From: Allolobophora icterica
Lineage: Eukaryota > Annelida > Clitellata > Crassiclitellata > Lumbricidae
Direction of reading: 5' to 3'
Length of the DNA stretch: 64,000 nt
Assembly: GCA_963556255.1 (NCBI GenBank)
Contig: OY744613.1
Location: 45,688,291-45,752,290 of the forward strand
The number at the start of each line of letters is the position of its first letter. Position 1 is the first letter of the stretch. Below, piece by piece: positions 17,245 through 28,172 of this stretch. Position numbers and translations under genes: made by a program. A model generated the notes under the pieces. The model did not search any database and was not told where the DNA came from. It saw only the letters and a program-made list of their open reading frames with translations.

Positions 17245-19290
17245 AATTCATCGCATATACCAACGATCTCGTTTCTCACTCCCGTATTACCTGCGCCGTA
17301 GCTAGCCAAACGCAGACGCAACATTTCTACCAAAGCATTCGGATCTTGTGGAATTTTGACGACTCCTTTACCCGTCTTCAGCGCCTGTTTTCCAGACTTC
17401 ATTTCCCATATCGGTTTAACCCTTATACGGTAACCGGGGGGTAAAAAATAACCCCCAGTCTACTTTTTCTCGTACGCTTCTTTTGAATAAAACAAAAAAG
17501 ACTTTTGCTTTTGTGACTTTTCCTAGATATGTTTTTTCTTCACAATGTCGTTTTCAGCTGTGCAACATTGCGCTGCCGCCTAGCGGCAGACTACTATGAA
17601 GAATAAGGGTTTTATATCCGGTACTGGATAAATCATTTCTGCACTATGTATTTGTAAACTAATAGTAGTTGATAGAACTGAATTGTTGGAGATATGTGGT
17701 TGTTGTATTTTTTGCATATGAATTAGTCATTCTTTGCTGTGTGATTTCCATTCCTGTTGGATTATATTATTGTAGTTTACGTACTTTTGCATAAAACTAT
17801 CGAAAGAAATAGGCGAGAATCCTAAAGGTTTTTCATTGTCACAGTTTTCTTCAGTGTAGTTTGTTGCTGGAAGTTGGTCACTGAGCTAATCAGACCGCTT
17901 ATCACGCACCGTTCCGTAACGGCGGACATTTGTCATCAGCCATCAGTCTCTCGAGCACTGTTAGCAATTGGAGTTGAGCCAGCGGTTGATCCAGTTCCAA
18001 CCGCTACTAAGAAAAGAGGTCGCCTGCCAGAGTTGCCCTCGACAGATTGATCACAAAGTCGAACACCCGCTGTACCAAATGTAATCACTTTGTATGCGGA
18101 AAGCATGGGCAAAAACGTATATCATACGAATGCATAAGATGCCCACTGAAACTGTAGTAAAACTATTACGGGTGTACTTGTCACTGAATGTTTCTATTTT
18201 GTCAGTTTGGTCAAGTGAAATTTTGTAAACGTCATTAGTTACTGACTATTACAGCACTGCACAGCCGCTTGTTATTGCTTGCAGTTAGTTATTTCAATCA
18301 ACACTACGACACAGCATTTGGCTTCAGTGATTAGTATCTGAAACTGGTAGCATGGTAGCATTGACTCACAACTTATTACTACTTTCGCTTTAGACAGCCA
18401 TATTGGAACGAGTCGTCATTTTAATTCAAGATTTCTTACTCATTACATTCAATAATGTTGTCTATTGTCCTTGTCTATGAGATAAATTAAAGATGACCAA
18501 AATTGGTTAAACATTTCCCTAGATATGACGAAAATAAATTGGGGGTAATTTTTAACCCCCCGGTTACCGTAAACTGTAACCAAAAAACGGTTACCCTATA
18601 AGGTTTAATGATGTTTCTGTACTTTTCGCTTCTAGACGATTTTGGTTTACTCGGATTGTTAGGTTGCCTCATAGCATTCGTTGCGTCTAGAATCTCGGCG
18701 TAATCGGACAGATCGTTGCAGTCGTAAATCGAATCGTTCGGTTTAGCCATCGTCAGTAGCTCCCAAAGTCCTGGAGTACCGGTGTAAGTCTTTTCTCCGA
18801 CCGTTATATCATCGTTCTGGAACGATACGCGTGTGTCTCCGATATAAAATTTTCCGTCTTTAGAATTTAGACCGAACGTCGTATCGGTAGACTTTTTATT
18901 AGAAGCGTATTGGGATAAGTATTTCGTTGCCAAGGCTCCTCATTCTAACATTCTAACGTCTTCTACAGGATCCTCCTAAGCTTCTATCGAGGGATACTGT
19001 GGAAGCTGTACGGCTTTTAACGACGACGATATCGACGCGGGAAGCGCTTTTAGAGCGTTAGACGTGGCTGCCGCGTTTTCCTTAATAGTTGATAACAAAG
19101 CGTTTTGTTCTTTCGATATAGTCGATTGCGAGTCGACGATTGGCTTGTACAACTTTACTAATTCTCGCTGCAGTCATATATCACCTAGTTTCTCGGATAA
19201 ATAATCTCGTTGAATGTTTTTCTTCGTCTTGAGAAACTCTACAACGATAAAATCACGTTTTGATGGATCAGTTATTTTTAGAAACGGCAT
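17245..19290 (-). pseudogene. Conserved capsid-cluster gene, broken and split by a MITE (copy B)
   Basis: Homologue of the 6413-7298 gene. The N-terminal part from the ATG at 19290 has FLKITDPSKRDF and LSEKLGD, but a TGA follows directly. More stops occur near 18978 and 18943. The middle (18600-18933) keeps YTGTPGLWELL and SEKYRNIIKP; the rest resumes beyond the inserted element with KIPQDPNALVEML and AGNTGVRNEI, then runs into the gap. With at least three stops and an insertion it is a clear pseudogene. Confidence 0.8.
17416..18608. mobile_element. piggyBac-like non-autonomous element (MITE) with TTAA target duplication
   Basis: A 1.19-kb insert bounded by TTAA at 17416-17419 and 18605-18608. 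The ends read TTAACCCTTATACGG on the left and, reverse-complemented, TTAAACCTTATAGGG on the right. Subterminal inverted repeats about 30 bases long begin with GGTAACCGGGGGG. No transposase frame lies inside. Removing it with one TTAA rejoins the viral reading frame at IIKP, which confirms the boundaries. Confidence 0.85.
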
Positions 19291-19379
19291 TTTTTTTAAA
19301 TAGGCGGTATAATATTTTAAAGCGTTTTTTGAATACGCGTTAAAACATTGAAATGGAACATGGTAACGAGCGTGATTTT

Positions 19380-19478
19380 CTCCCGTTCCACGTTTTACGT
19401 TTTACGTTCTACGTTTTACGTTTTACATTCTACGTTTCACGTTTAACGTTCTACGTTTAACGTTTTACGTTTTACGTT
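19380..19478. repeat. Expanded ACGTTTTACGTT minisatellite (copy B)
   Basis: About 13 imperfect units of ACGTTTT/ACGTTCT in tandem. It lies in the intergenic space between the same two genes that flank the short version in copy A (7321-7351) and ends at the 3' end of the coiled-coil pseudogene. Confidence 0.8.
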
Positions 19479-20093
19479 AATCCTTTTTCAACGATTTTCT
19501 GAACACGTTCTGTAACGACTCGATCATAGCTTCTCTATTTCCAGCTTCGTCTATATCGGCTTTGATTTTACTTCTAACTTCTTCTTTCATATCATTAAAT
19601 TTCGCGCGTTCGTTCAAAATTACAGAATATTCCTCGTCTGAAATATTATCGTCTTCTAAAGCTTTCGAAACGAGATCGCTAATCGTATTGAGTTTCGCTT
19701 CCGCTAACGTTTTGATCTTTTCGTGTTTCTCCAGTCTTAAAGCGAGTTTTCTATTAACTTGATTGCCTATCACAGATAGCGCTCCAACTACTACTGCCGC
19801 TCCTCCAGTCGCAACATGGATGGGAGTCGTGATTATTGTAGATATAACAGCGATTTCCGACACGGTGAGTCCCATCGACGCCACCGCTAAAACGTTGTTT
19901 ATCACGCTAATTATTCTAACGCCTTTGTGGTGCTTGTTACTCAGAGTCTCTCTTTATCACGTTCCCGGTCGATCTCTTCTTGAATTTCAGTGATATTCGA
20001 AAGTCGGCAAACATGAGCGCTCCCATCGATTTCGGCGATTTTCGTTTTCAGCGAGATTCCGGATTTCTCTCGTTTCGCGTATTCGCTAGCCAT
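19477..20093 (-). pseudogene. Coiled-coil/hydrophobic core gene with a frameshift (copy B)
   Basis: Homologue of the 7363-7881 gene. From an ATG at 20093 the N-terminal charged helix reads in one frame (KREKSGISLK, ITEIQEEI) but is broken near 19950. The rest (19477-19905) is open and keeps the hydrophobic Val/Ala stretch, KLNTISDLVSK, DNISDEEYSVIL and MKEEVRSK. The C-terminal half is well conserved with copy A. Confidence 0.7.
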
Positions 20094-20334
20094 TCTTTTT
20101 TAAATTACGGGATATTATTTTAAACTGTGATATATTTTCGGTAATTAACGAAACATAACGAATCACCTTCGATTATACTAAATACGGAATCTGAGTCGTT
20201 TTGAATAGTAATTTCGATGTCTTCTACTTGTCCGGTAACGGTTCCTTCTCGCAGACTGCATCCGCTCGCCTCGATTTCCTGTCTAAGCGAAACTAGACAC
20301 GATCCTTTTGTCATTCGAACTCCTAGTCCTAGCG

Positions 20335-22464
20335 ACAGGTTTGAAGTACTAGAGAGAGATGAGATAGAAGAGGAAGAGGATTCGAACAACCTATGGGAGA
20401 GAATGAAGAAAACAATAGTCGAAGTCGCAGATAAGCACATTCCAAAGAAGAAGAAAATCACAACAACGACATGGCTATCGAGAGAAGCCTTATGCATGGC
20501 GGTTGATAGGAAGGCTGCAAAGAAGGCAGGAGAAAAGGATAAGGTAAGGGCACTGAACAGTGCCTTCCAAAAACAAGCACGGAAAGATAAAGAAATACAT
20601 CTAAACGAATTATGCAGAGAAATGGAAGACGAGGGAAGGAAGGAACGAACCAAGGAAATGTTCTCAAAAGTAAAGACAGTCATGGGAAAATTTGCACCTA
20701 GAATGGGCTCAATGAAGGCAGGAGATGGAAATGTAATCTGCGATGAAGAAGGGATAAAGCATAGATGGAGAGAATACACGGAGGAGTTGCATAGGGAAGA
20801 CAAACGAGTCAAAAAAGAACAAATTGACGTAACAGAGTATGAAAAGGAACCGGAGGTCATGGAAGCGGAGGTAGAATGGGCAATCAGACAACTCAAGGAC
20901 AATAAGGCACCCGGTCAAGATGGGATACCTATAGAAATGATAAAAGCAGGGGATGATGCGATGATAAAAACAATACCAAAATTGTGCAATCAAATATGGG
21001 CAACTGGAGAATGGCCGGAGGACTGGAAGAAGTCGATCTTTATACCTATATTCAAGAAAGGAGATGCGAGGGAGTGTGAAAATTATAGGACGATAGCAAT
21101 GATATCACACACTATTAAAATATTACTGAAAATAATTCACAAAAGAATGGAAGGCACAATTGAAAGAGAACTTCCGGTGAACCAGGCAGGGTTTAGGAAA
21201 TCTCGTGGAACTCGAGACCATATAGCCAACATGAGGTGGAAAATGGAGAGACAAAGGGAGTATGGACAGGAGGTTCACATCTGTTTCATTGACTATAGCA
21301 AGGCATTCGACTGCATTAACCATGATTTAATGTGGAAAACCCTGCTTGAAATGGGAATTCCGAAACACCTGATAATGTTACTAAAGGGTTTATATGAAGA
21401 CCAGATAGCGGTGATAAGAACAGAATACGGAGACACTGACAATTTCAGAATCAAAAAAGGAGTGAGGCAGGGATGCATCTTGTCTCCATTCCTGTTTAAT
21501 CTATATGCTGAAAGAATAATGAGAAAGGCAGAACTGGAGGGGGCAATTGAGGGAGTAAAAATCGCTGGAAAGACACTGAATAACCTTAGATACGCGGATG
21601 ACACAACATTAATGGCAAAAAGAAAAGAGGATCTGGCAGAACTGATAAGAAGGGTCAGGAGAGAAAGTGAAAAAGCTGGTTTATACTTCAACATAAAGAA
21701 GACAAAGGTCATGACAATAGCAGATTGGGATAGTTTTGAGATAGACGGAGAGGAAATAGAGGTGGTAGAAAGCTTCACATTCCTAGGATCACTGGTTGGA
21801 AAGGAGGGAAAGTGTGATCCAGAAATAAAACGAAGGATTGCTATATAGGGAAAGCTGCAATGACTGGACTGGAAAAGATATGGAAAGACAAACATGTGAG
21901 CATAGAAACCAAAAAAAGGCTCGTGAGAGCACTAATCTTTCCTACGGTACTGTACGGTTGCGAGACGTGGACAATGACAAAGAACATGGAAAATAAGGTT
22001 AACGCTTGTGAAATGTGGATATGGAGGAAGATGCTGAGAATATCTTGGACTGAGAAAAGAACGAACGAATCAATACGAGAGGAGATTGGAGTTGAGAATG
22101 AAGAGTCGTTAAAACAAACTGCGACAAGAATGAAGCTAAGGTTCTTTGGATATGTTATGCGATCTGATGGTCTGGAGGAGGAAATGATGCTGGCGTGCGG
22201 TGAGGGGAGGAGAAGACTGGGTCGCCCAAGGAGGAGATGGATGGATGAGATACAAGATGTAACTGGCATGAATTTGGCGGAATTGAGAGACTTGTCTTCA
22301 TATATGAAGACCAGATAGGAGGAGATGGATGGATGAGATACAAGATGTAACTGGCATGAATTTGGCGGAATTGAGAGACTTGTCATCGAATAGGAGACGG
22401 TGGAGTGTGTTCACCAGGACGATCGCTAGAGCTCCACGAGCTGACAGCACAAGGTGACAAGGTG
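20335..22464 (+). mobile_element. 5'-truncated RTE-like non-LTR retrotransposon with 10-bp target duplication
   Basis: Inserted in the dUTPase-like gene. AGTCCTAGCG occurs at 20325-20334 and 22465-22474, a clean target duplication. The main frame (to 21848) encodes a reverse transcriptase with DNKAPGQDGIP, IDYSKAFDCIN, GVRQGCILSPFLFN and YADDTT. A stop at about 21846 separates it from the C-terminal frame (21860-22318), which has LYGCETW and EEMMLAC. The 3' end reads CAAGGTGACAAGGTG instead of poly-A. The endonuclease region is missing. RTE-type affinity is inferred from the motif wording. Confidence 0.85.
22230..22386. repeat. Partial tandem duplication at the 3' end of the RTE-like element
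   Basis: About 69 bases from 22230 recur from 22318 almost unchanged. The joint between the units includes TATATGAAGACCAGATAG, an 18-base string that also occurs at about 21392 in the same element, which hints at a template switch during reverse transcription. Confidence 0.7.
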
Positions 22465-22689
22465 AGTCCTAGCGTGGCGCTGTTTCTCTAGGTTGAATCG
22501 TTATCAGTTGTTGTGTAAAAATTTATCCCATCTTAGTCCACCTAGTTGTCTGTAGGGCTTATACATCACTTTTTTCAGTGTCCAACGCACCTCTTTCGGT
22601 TCTAACTTCGATCTGACGAGTGGGTTTCGTTATAAATTTATGGATAGGCCAGTTGAATCCCGACATTTTATTTATACGAGGATTAGTTT

Positions 22690-23291
22690 TTAAAGCAACA
22701 TACCGAGAATGGGAATATTTTGGAAAGGTGTATTAGGGCCTAGTATAAGCCCGCTACCTGTTTTCACATACAACCCACTACCTGTTTTCATATACAATCC
22801 CATTCCCATCGCACTACCTTTCGACCACGGAGATAGATACAACCCATTTCCGTCCGGTCTTACATTACAAGCCAGGCCACCTCTTTTAACGTACAATACT
22901 CCCGATCCGCTTACTTTATCAACAAGTTTCGAAGTAGCCGCACAACCTAATCCGCTTAAAGCGCCTTATGCTAAACTAAGCAGTACGCTAGAAAGAAGAA
23001 ATTTTCCAGCAGTAGCTAGAAATGGTAAAAGAGCTCCGATAAAACCACCTTCGACTTTCTTATTATACTCTAGTTGCGTTTTGCTCATTTTGATCGTTGT
23101 GCCCTTTCCGTTCTGGCAAGCTTTCTTCATTTTGTTAATCTGCGCTTCCGTAAGAGCTAAAACGTGGTCTCCCTTCAGATCATCGTGAGATAGTCTAATA
23201 CTAACACCATCGACTCCCGCTTCAAGCGCTCGTTTAATCTTGTTTTTTGTCCTTCTGAAATATTAACACATACGTCCGTGTACCGATTCAT
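22690..23291 (-). pseudogene. pX-like gene, broken (copy B)
   Basis: Homologue of the 8353-8949 gene. The start at 23291 follows TATATAAA. Conserved pieces are VSIRLSHDDL, LTEAQINKMKKA, TTIKMSKTQL and GGFIGALLPFLATAGKFLL. A frameshift lies near 23240 and a TAA at about 22968 breaks the hydrophobic segment. The open C-terminal part (22690-22896) has four GLY[LMV] repeats and ends PFQNIPILGMLL. Confidence 0.75.
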
Positions 23292-23325
23292 TTTATATAT
23301 AACTAAAATAAACTTTTAATAATCT

Positions 23326-24126
23326 TCACACTTCTCTAATATGAAACTTAATCGACATTGCTTCCCCTCTAATGTTAATTATTTTTACATTTTGGTCGGT
23401 AAGTCTCGTTTCCATCGATGAAATCGTATGCATCGTAACGGGGAGATAAATTAAATTACCTGGGATTTGGATGATCTTATAACCAGGTCCAACGCTAGGA
23501 AAAAACGAATATATCACGTTCACCGTTGATCCATTCGAGTACGAACCCCCGATTATATCGCTAGTTACTCTAAAGCTGTCTATGTTCATTATGTTCACAG
23601 TGTTCTCCGATTCGTTATACCCAGCTTTGTATACACGACTATCGAAACCTAGAACGGTTCTCATTGAGTCCGCGGTTGTGAAATCGACCTCGTAATTCGT
23701 CGCGATAGTCAGCACCGCCTTCAAAGTATTAGTGTTCGATTCTAACGTAATGTGATATTCTTCGTTTCCAGCATCGTAATGACCGTTCTCTTTCATGATT
23801 TTCTTCACATAGTCGTTTATATCCGTGAGTTCATAGGACCCTTCCGGAATATCTGCGTTAAACCACCTCACGCCATTATCCGGTGAATACCTGAAGTTGT
23901 TGTTGGTCGCGTCTATATTTGGAAACACGTAGTAAGTATACAGATCGACTAGAGCCATTTCATACTTTTTGGTTTTATCTAGTTCGATTATCGGATTGTT
24001 TTTCGTTTTTATTCGTGCGGTTCTTTTCTTTTCGTTGTCTACCAAAATGTTAAACGATGATTTCGGATTCGTGTTACTCGCAGTCTGTGCTGTGTTCACC
24101 GCTATCTTCTCGAGGAGTGCTTCCAT
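23326..24126 (-). CDS. Penton-like minor capsid protein (copy B)
   Basis: An intact 266-residue homologue of the copy A penton-like protein, with the same blocks: YEMALVDLYTYYVFPNI, PEGSYELTDIN, SYSNGSTVNVIYSFFP, PGYKIIQIPGNLIYLP and FHIREV. The N-terminus also has the heptad-like pattern (LLEKIAVNTAQTASN). Flanking genes are all broken, so the unbroken frame is notable. The start follows CTAGTAAA. Confidence 0.72.
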   Translation of the reverse strand: MEALLEKIAVNTAQTASNTNPKSSFNILVDNEKKRTARIKTKNNPIIELDKTKKYEMALVDLYTYYVFPNIDATNNNFRYSPDNGVRWFNADIPEGSYELTDINDYVKKIMKENGHYDAGNEEYHITLESNTNTLKAVLTIATNYEVDFTTADSMRTVLGFDSRVYKAGYNESENTVNIMNIDSFRVTSDIIGGSYSNGSTVNVIYSFFPSVGPGYKIIQIPGNLIYLPVTMHTISSMETRLTDQNVKIINIRGEAMSIKFHIREV

Positions 24127-24144
24127 TTTTACTAGTATATTATA

Positions 24145-24461
24145 TTATTTTAATTCAGAATTAGGAATGTAAAATTCATCCAATCCGCTCCGATATTTAC
24201 CGCTGCTCTTTTTGCTCGATAAGTCGATAACTACGAATTGATGCGGTTGTTTCCACGTCCCCTCGCACAGGTTTACGAATTCCTCTTTAGGCATGTCCGT
24301 ACTTACATGATCGTTGTAGATATGAGAAACATTCTTCCTGTCTTGAGGAAATAAACAAATAAAGTTTGCGTTCTCTCTGATAGTCTGTCTTGGCAATTTG
24401 AAATAATTTTGTGCGAGGTATAAACAATCCACGTTACTATGCCTGCCTCTGATATCATACG
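24145..24461 (-). pseudogene. Packaging ATPase, C-terminal part (copy B, split by copy C)
   Basis: The last about 100 codons of the copy B ATPase: IRGRHSNVDCLYLAQNYF, NANFICLFPQD and the C-terminal FYIPN. The sequence stops being viral at 24462, where the left terminal repeat of copy C begins. The N-terminal part lies on the same strand at 49124-49560. Joining across one copy of the 5-base target duplication keeps the frame. Confidence 0.88.
24457..24461. repeat. Left target-site duplication of copy C (ATACG)
   Basis: ATACG lies directly outside the left terminal inverted repeat; the same five bases flank the right repeat at 49119-49123. Five bases fit integrase-mediated insertion. Polintons more often show six, and here the sixth base does not match. 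Confidence 0.85.
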
Positions 24462-24639
24462 AGTAGTTGTCCAGTAGCGCTTTTAGATCACAGCGGTGGA
24501 AGCCAGTGCATCCAAGCCTTCTCGTGACCAACTGGCCCTTATGAACGGATCGGCTTTGAAGCTGTGCCTTTGGATATCATTGCTTAGAGCTCCCCAAGCC
24601 CTAAGTCTGCCAAAGAAGCTATGGTGGCTTTAAAAATGA
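24462..24639. repeat. Left terminal inverted repeat of copy C
   Basis: 178 bases that match 48941-49118 in inverted orientation without a mismatch by eye. The outer end is AGTAGTTGTCCAGTAGCG, with the 5'-AG typical of Polintons. The inner end is CTTTAAAAATGA. Confidence 0.93.
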
Positions 24640-25875
24640 TAATTTTTCCTTTAAAATCAGGTACCCCCATTTTAATAACGCGCAGGCGTCATCTACAGAT
24701 TCACTATTTTAAGCCCAACCCTCTTGCATGTCAATCAACATTATTTTGTGGGCTTGTGTGTATTTTTAATCGTCCTTCTCATGGTGGCCCAGATCAACAA
24801 CTCCACGACTTAATGTCTCGTACTAACAGCCACGGGTATTACAAGTGTAGCAGTCCAATGTGCACAGCATCAGACAGCAAATTCATTATCATCATTAATA
24901 TTGAAAAATCATAGTCATCGTCTTCAGTATCAAAGCGAACACAATTATCATCACATCATGATTAGTACGGTATTATCATCATTCTCAGCGCATGTACTGA
25001 ATGATAAAACGGTTGCTTTTGCCAACTATCTCTTATAGTAGAATGACTCTATAGACTATAGGGCCTATATTATCTGTATTATCATGGCTTGAAAGAACAA
25101 TATTGTACCAGAAGGCGCTGACCATCCTGATTTCAAGTAAACGAATATTTTACTTACAGCACATCCACATTATAATTAGTGCTTGTCAGACACTGTGACA
25201 ACCACAAAATTATACCACGATGTTTATACAAGAAGCAGATGTTAACAATAGGCGTGGTTTAACGAAGGCAAACGCTACATTGGCCTAAACAGCCATCGTT
25301 GCTGTCAGCCACGGAATATGATTACAGGCCCTAAGCCTACGTCCTGTATGTGTGTTTCTGCCTAATAAAAACGAATGTACACTTAGATGAGATAAATGCG
25401 GAATAGGAATTTCCGTGGTGTTTTTTCCGCGCCGTTAACCTTGTGGTATATATTTATATATGTGTATATTCATTCATTCATTCTGAAATTTTGATACAGC
25501 GCCTCTTCAAGATACCTACTCAGAGGAATATATATATTTATATATGTGTGTATATTTATATATATATAGGCCTATATGGATCGAATACGCTGACTGCATG
25601 ATATTGGTAATCCATGCAGATATAGGACTATATATAACCAGATATGACCGTTTTCGCTACTTTTAAACGCTGTTGTAGTGAAAAAATGGTTTTTTAAAAC
25701 GTATTTATCAGTTTGATTAGCTATTAGCCTGCATGCACATGCTGAAAAATTCGCTGACTTGGGAATTTTCTATGATAGGCCTATAATTATAGCCACGTAG
25801 TTGGGTTTAGCGTTCTGAGTGATCTACTCAAAAGCTCTATGTGTTTATTTACTAGTGCTATGTTGGTTTCGTAAG

Positions 25876-25907
<32 letters not shown>

Positions 25908-28172
25908 GTTAATCATCTAAAGGAATCCCACAGCATCTAAAGATACATCTACTTAGACATCACCGACAGTCACGTTTCATCTCTCTTGAGAGGTCCTTAA
26001 CACGTACTATATAAATACTCAATGCATACATGCATGCATACATACATACATACATACATACATACATACATACATACATACATACATACATACAATGTCA
26101 TACATACATAAGGATATGCATACATGCATATATACATACATATATTATAGATATACACATATATATACATACATAGGCCTACATCAAATCTTCAATCAAA
26201 ATCAAGTCTTTATTTATGTATGTATGCGTACATGTATATAATGCATACATAACAACCAAAACGGTTATCAGCTGTGAAAATGTACGTATTTACCCAAGAC
26301 CCGTGGTTAATGGTTGTGCTATGCATCTTGACTGTAGATATTTGATGCATATTTATAATCCCAAGATCTCGCTACAAAAAATCCCAAGATTGTACTAAAA
26401 ATCCCAAGATTGTACTAATATCCCAAAAAATCACTTAGTCAATTGTGGGAGTGGTCGGTCTGTTTTGTTTCGTAGGTTTTAACGTGTTTGGCAGACTCTG
26501 CGTGTTTCAGTATGTCGACCTGCTAACGCCAGCCAGTGTTTTGGAACAAACGCCAAATTTTGCTGCATATTTATCTCCTTTGCCAAAATTTAAATACATC
26601 GATTTTCAGCCATTCCTCGTTTAACAGTTGTCTACACCATACCTTTGCTTTTTTATGCGGCTCGGCGTTAGTGTCGCCAGACTCAGAGTCAGAATCAGAC
26701 GATGCCACGACAAATTCCGGTTTAAAAACTTACGATTTAACGACGATTTGTCCCGATTAAGTCCTTTTCCTTAAATAATTGCGTAAAAACTTGGAACGTC
26801 CGCCTCGGCGGTAAAATGTATGGAACTATTGAATAAGGAACCTAGGGAATGTACGGATGAAGTATGACGTCATGTTCTTCACAAGATAAGTGTCAGTAAT
26901 GTAGGGCCTACAGAAGTAAACGACCAGTAGCTGTAGACACATGGCAAACGAGTCACTCAACGAAAACAAGTCAACAAATGCTTATTGTTATAATTCCATA
27001 TGAAATATTAACATTTATATTTTATGGTAGACTTAAGTAAAAAAATCCCCAGATTGCCATGGAAAACCCCAGATCCCAAGACGATCAGCCAATTTCCAAG
27101 ATCTTGGGAAAAATCCCAAGGAGTGGAGGCACTGTTAACCACAGCGCAGCCACTTTGGCTGAAATTGTGCGCTAGAGCCCATAATAGCCACCAAAGTGGG
27201 TATTAGTAGGAGCATAACCTCTAAAAATGGGAACATTATAAGGTAAGGTAATAAAAATATAATTAGTTCGCCAGGTGGCGCATTAATTAAGAAGAAATCC
27301 AAGTCTTAGTTATCAGTACAAATTATTAAATTTTCGCCATATTATATTACAAAATTCGTCACATGGCGGAACATTGCTACCAAGACGTCAAGATACACCT
27401 AATATAACAAAGCGAGCTCGACGGCGCATTATAGTGGAACCCTTATTTATTTTGCGCATGGTGCTATAATCCCGAAACACGCCACAGGGCGCAACCATAT
27501 TAAAATGAAGCTTAAATATTTTAAATGATAGGTATATAAGGTTGGTAGGTGTGTCAATGTCTAAAGGTTCTTAAAACACACTATCTCAGGTGAGTTCAAT
27601 TTCTGTTTTTGTTCTGTAGGGAAACAAAGTCCACCACCAGAGGTGACAACGACAGTGAACCCGAACAACGTGTCAAACGGCCTTCGTTAAAAACTGTGGA
27701 ACAGACAAAGGTTTTATCCTACGTCTTAATGTAGAAGGTAATATTCTGGTACACTGTTGGTCGGGTTGAGGTAATAAAACGTTCCAATAGTGTTTATGCA
27801 AGTATAAGTAAATAGTTTATCATATTATGGTAATACATCATTTCAAAAACTCAAAATTCCAAATTCCAGTACATCATTAGGACTGGACCTCGTATCCTTG
27901 AAATGGACCTCGTATCAAGGACAGGGGAGTCCATTCAGTGACCAAGTAGGTAATTTTTATTACACGTCATCATTGGTTCCATAGCTCCACATTTTCATCC
28001 AACACGTCACTGGCACAGCAGCACATGACACATTTAAAGTATCTATTATTAACAGCCTGCATCATGAGGTGTATACACAATCACAATTGTATGCTAAATT
28101 CTTACCCCTTCAAATTATACATGATCAATATCATACATACATTGCATTATACTGCTATAAACCAAGTCCTTA
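24640..28172. other. Non-viral, gene-free DNA inside copy C
   Basis: About 3.5 kb without a supportable gene. It holds TATA-rich stretches (25445-25575), an (AATC)n run (25878-25907), a (CATA)n run (26021-26094) and scattered GGCCTA words like the host DNA right of 49.1 kb. It looks like host sequence placed within the element after or during integration, but I see no clean boundaries. Confidence 0.6.
26021..26094. repeat. (CATA)n microsatellite
   Basis: A run of about 18 CATA/TACA units with minor interruption; a shorter (AATC)n run lies at 25878-25907. Confidence 0.95.

Larger units (their letters stand above)
20120..22666 (-). pseudogene. dUTPase-like small gene split by a retrotransposon (copy B)
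   Basis: The 3' part (20120-20334) encodes LGLGVRM, then DIEITIQN, then GDSLCFVNY, matching the 7915-8331 gene. The 5' part (22465-22666) begins with an ATG at 22666 after ATAAATAAA and carries several stops. A 2.13-kb non-LTR element lies between them, with the sequence AGTCCTAGCG duplicated at both edges. The gene is dead. Confidence 0.7.

Noticed and set aside
22155..22386. Minus-strand ORFs over the duplicated retrotransposon 3' end
   Set aside because: They are shadows of the plus-strand reverse transcriptase C-terminus.
27590..27680. A possible spliced host exon around a GTGAGT...TAG pair
   Set aside because: The flanking frames are short and full of stops; there is no coding support.
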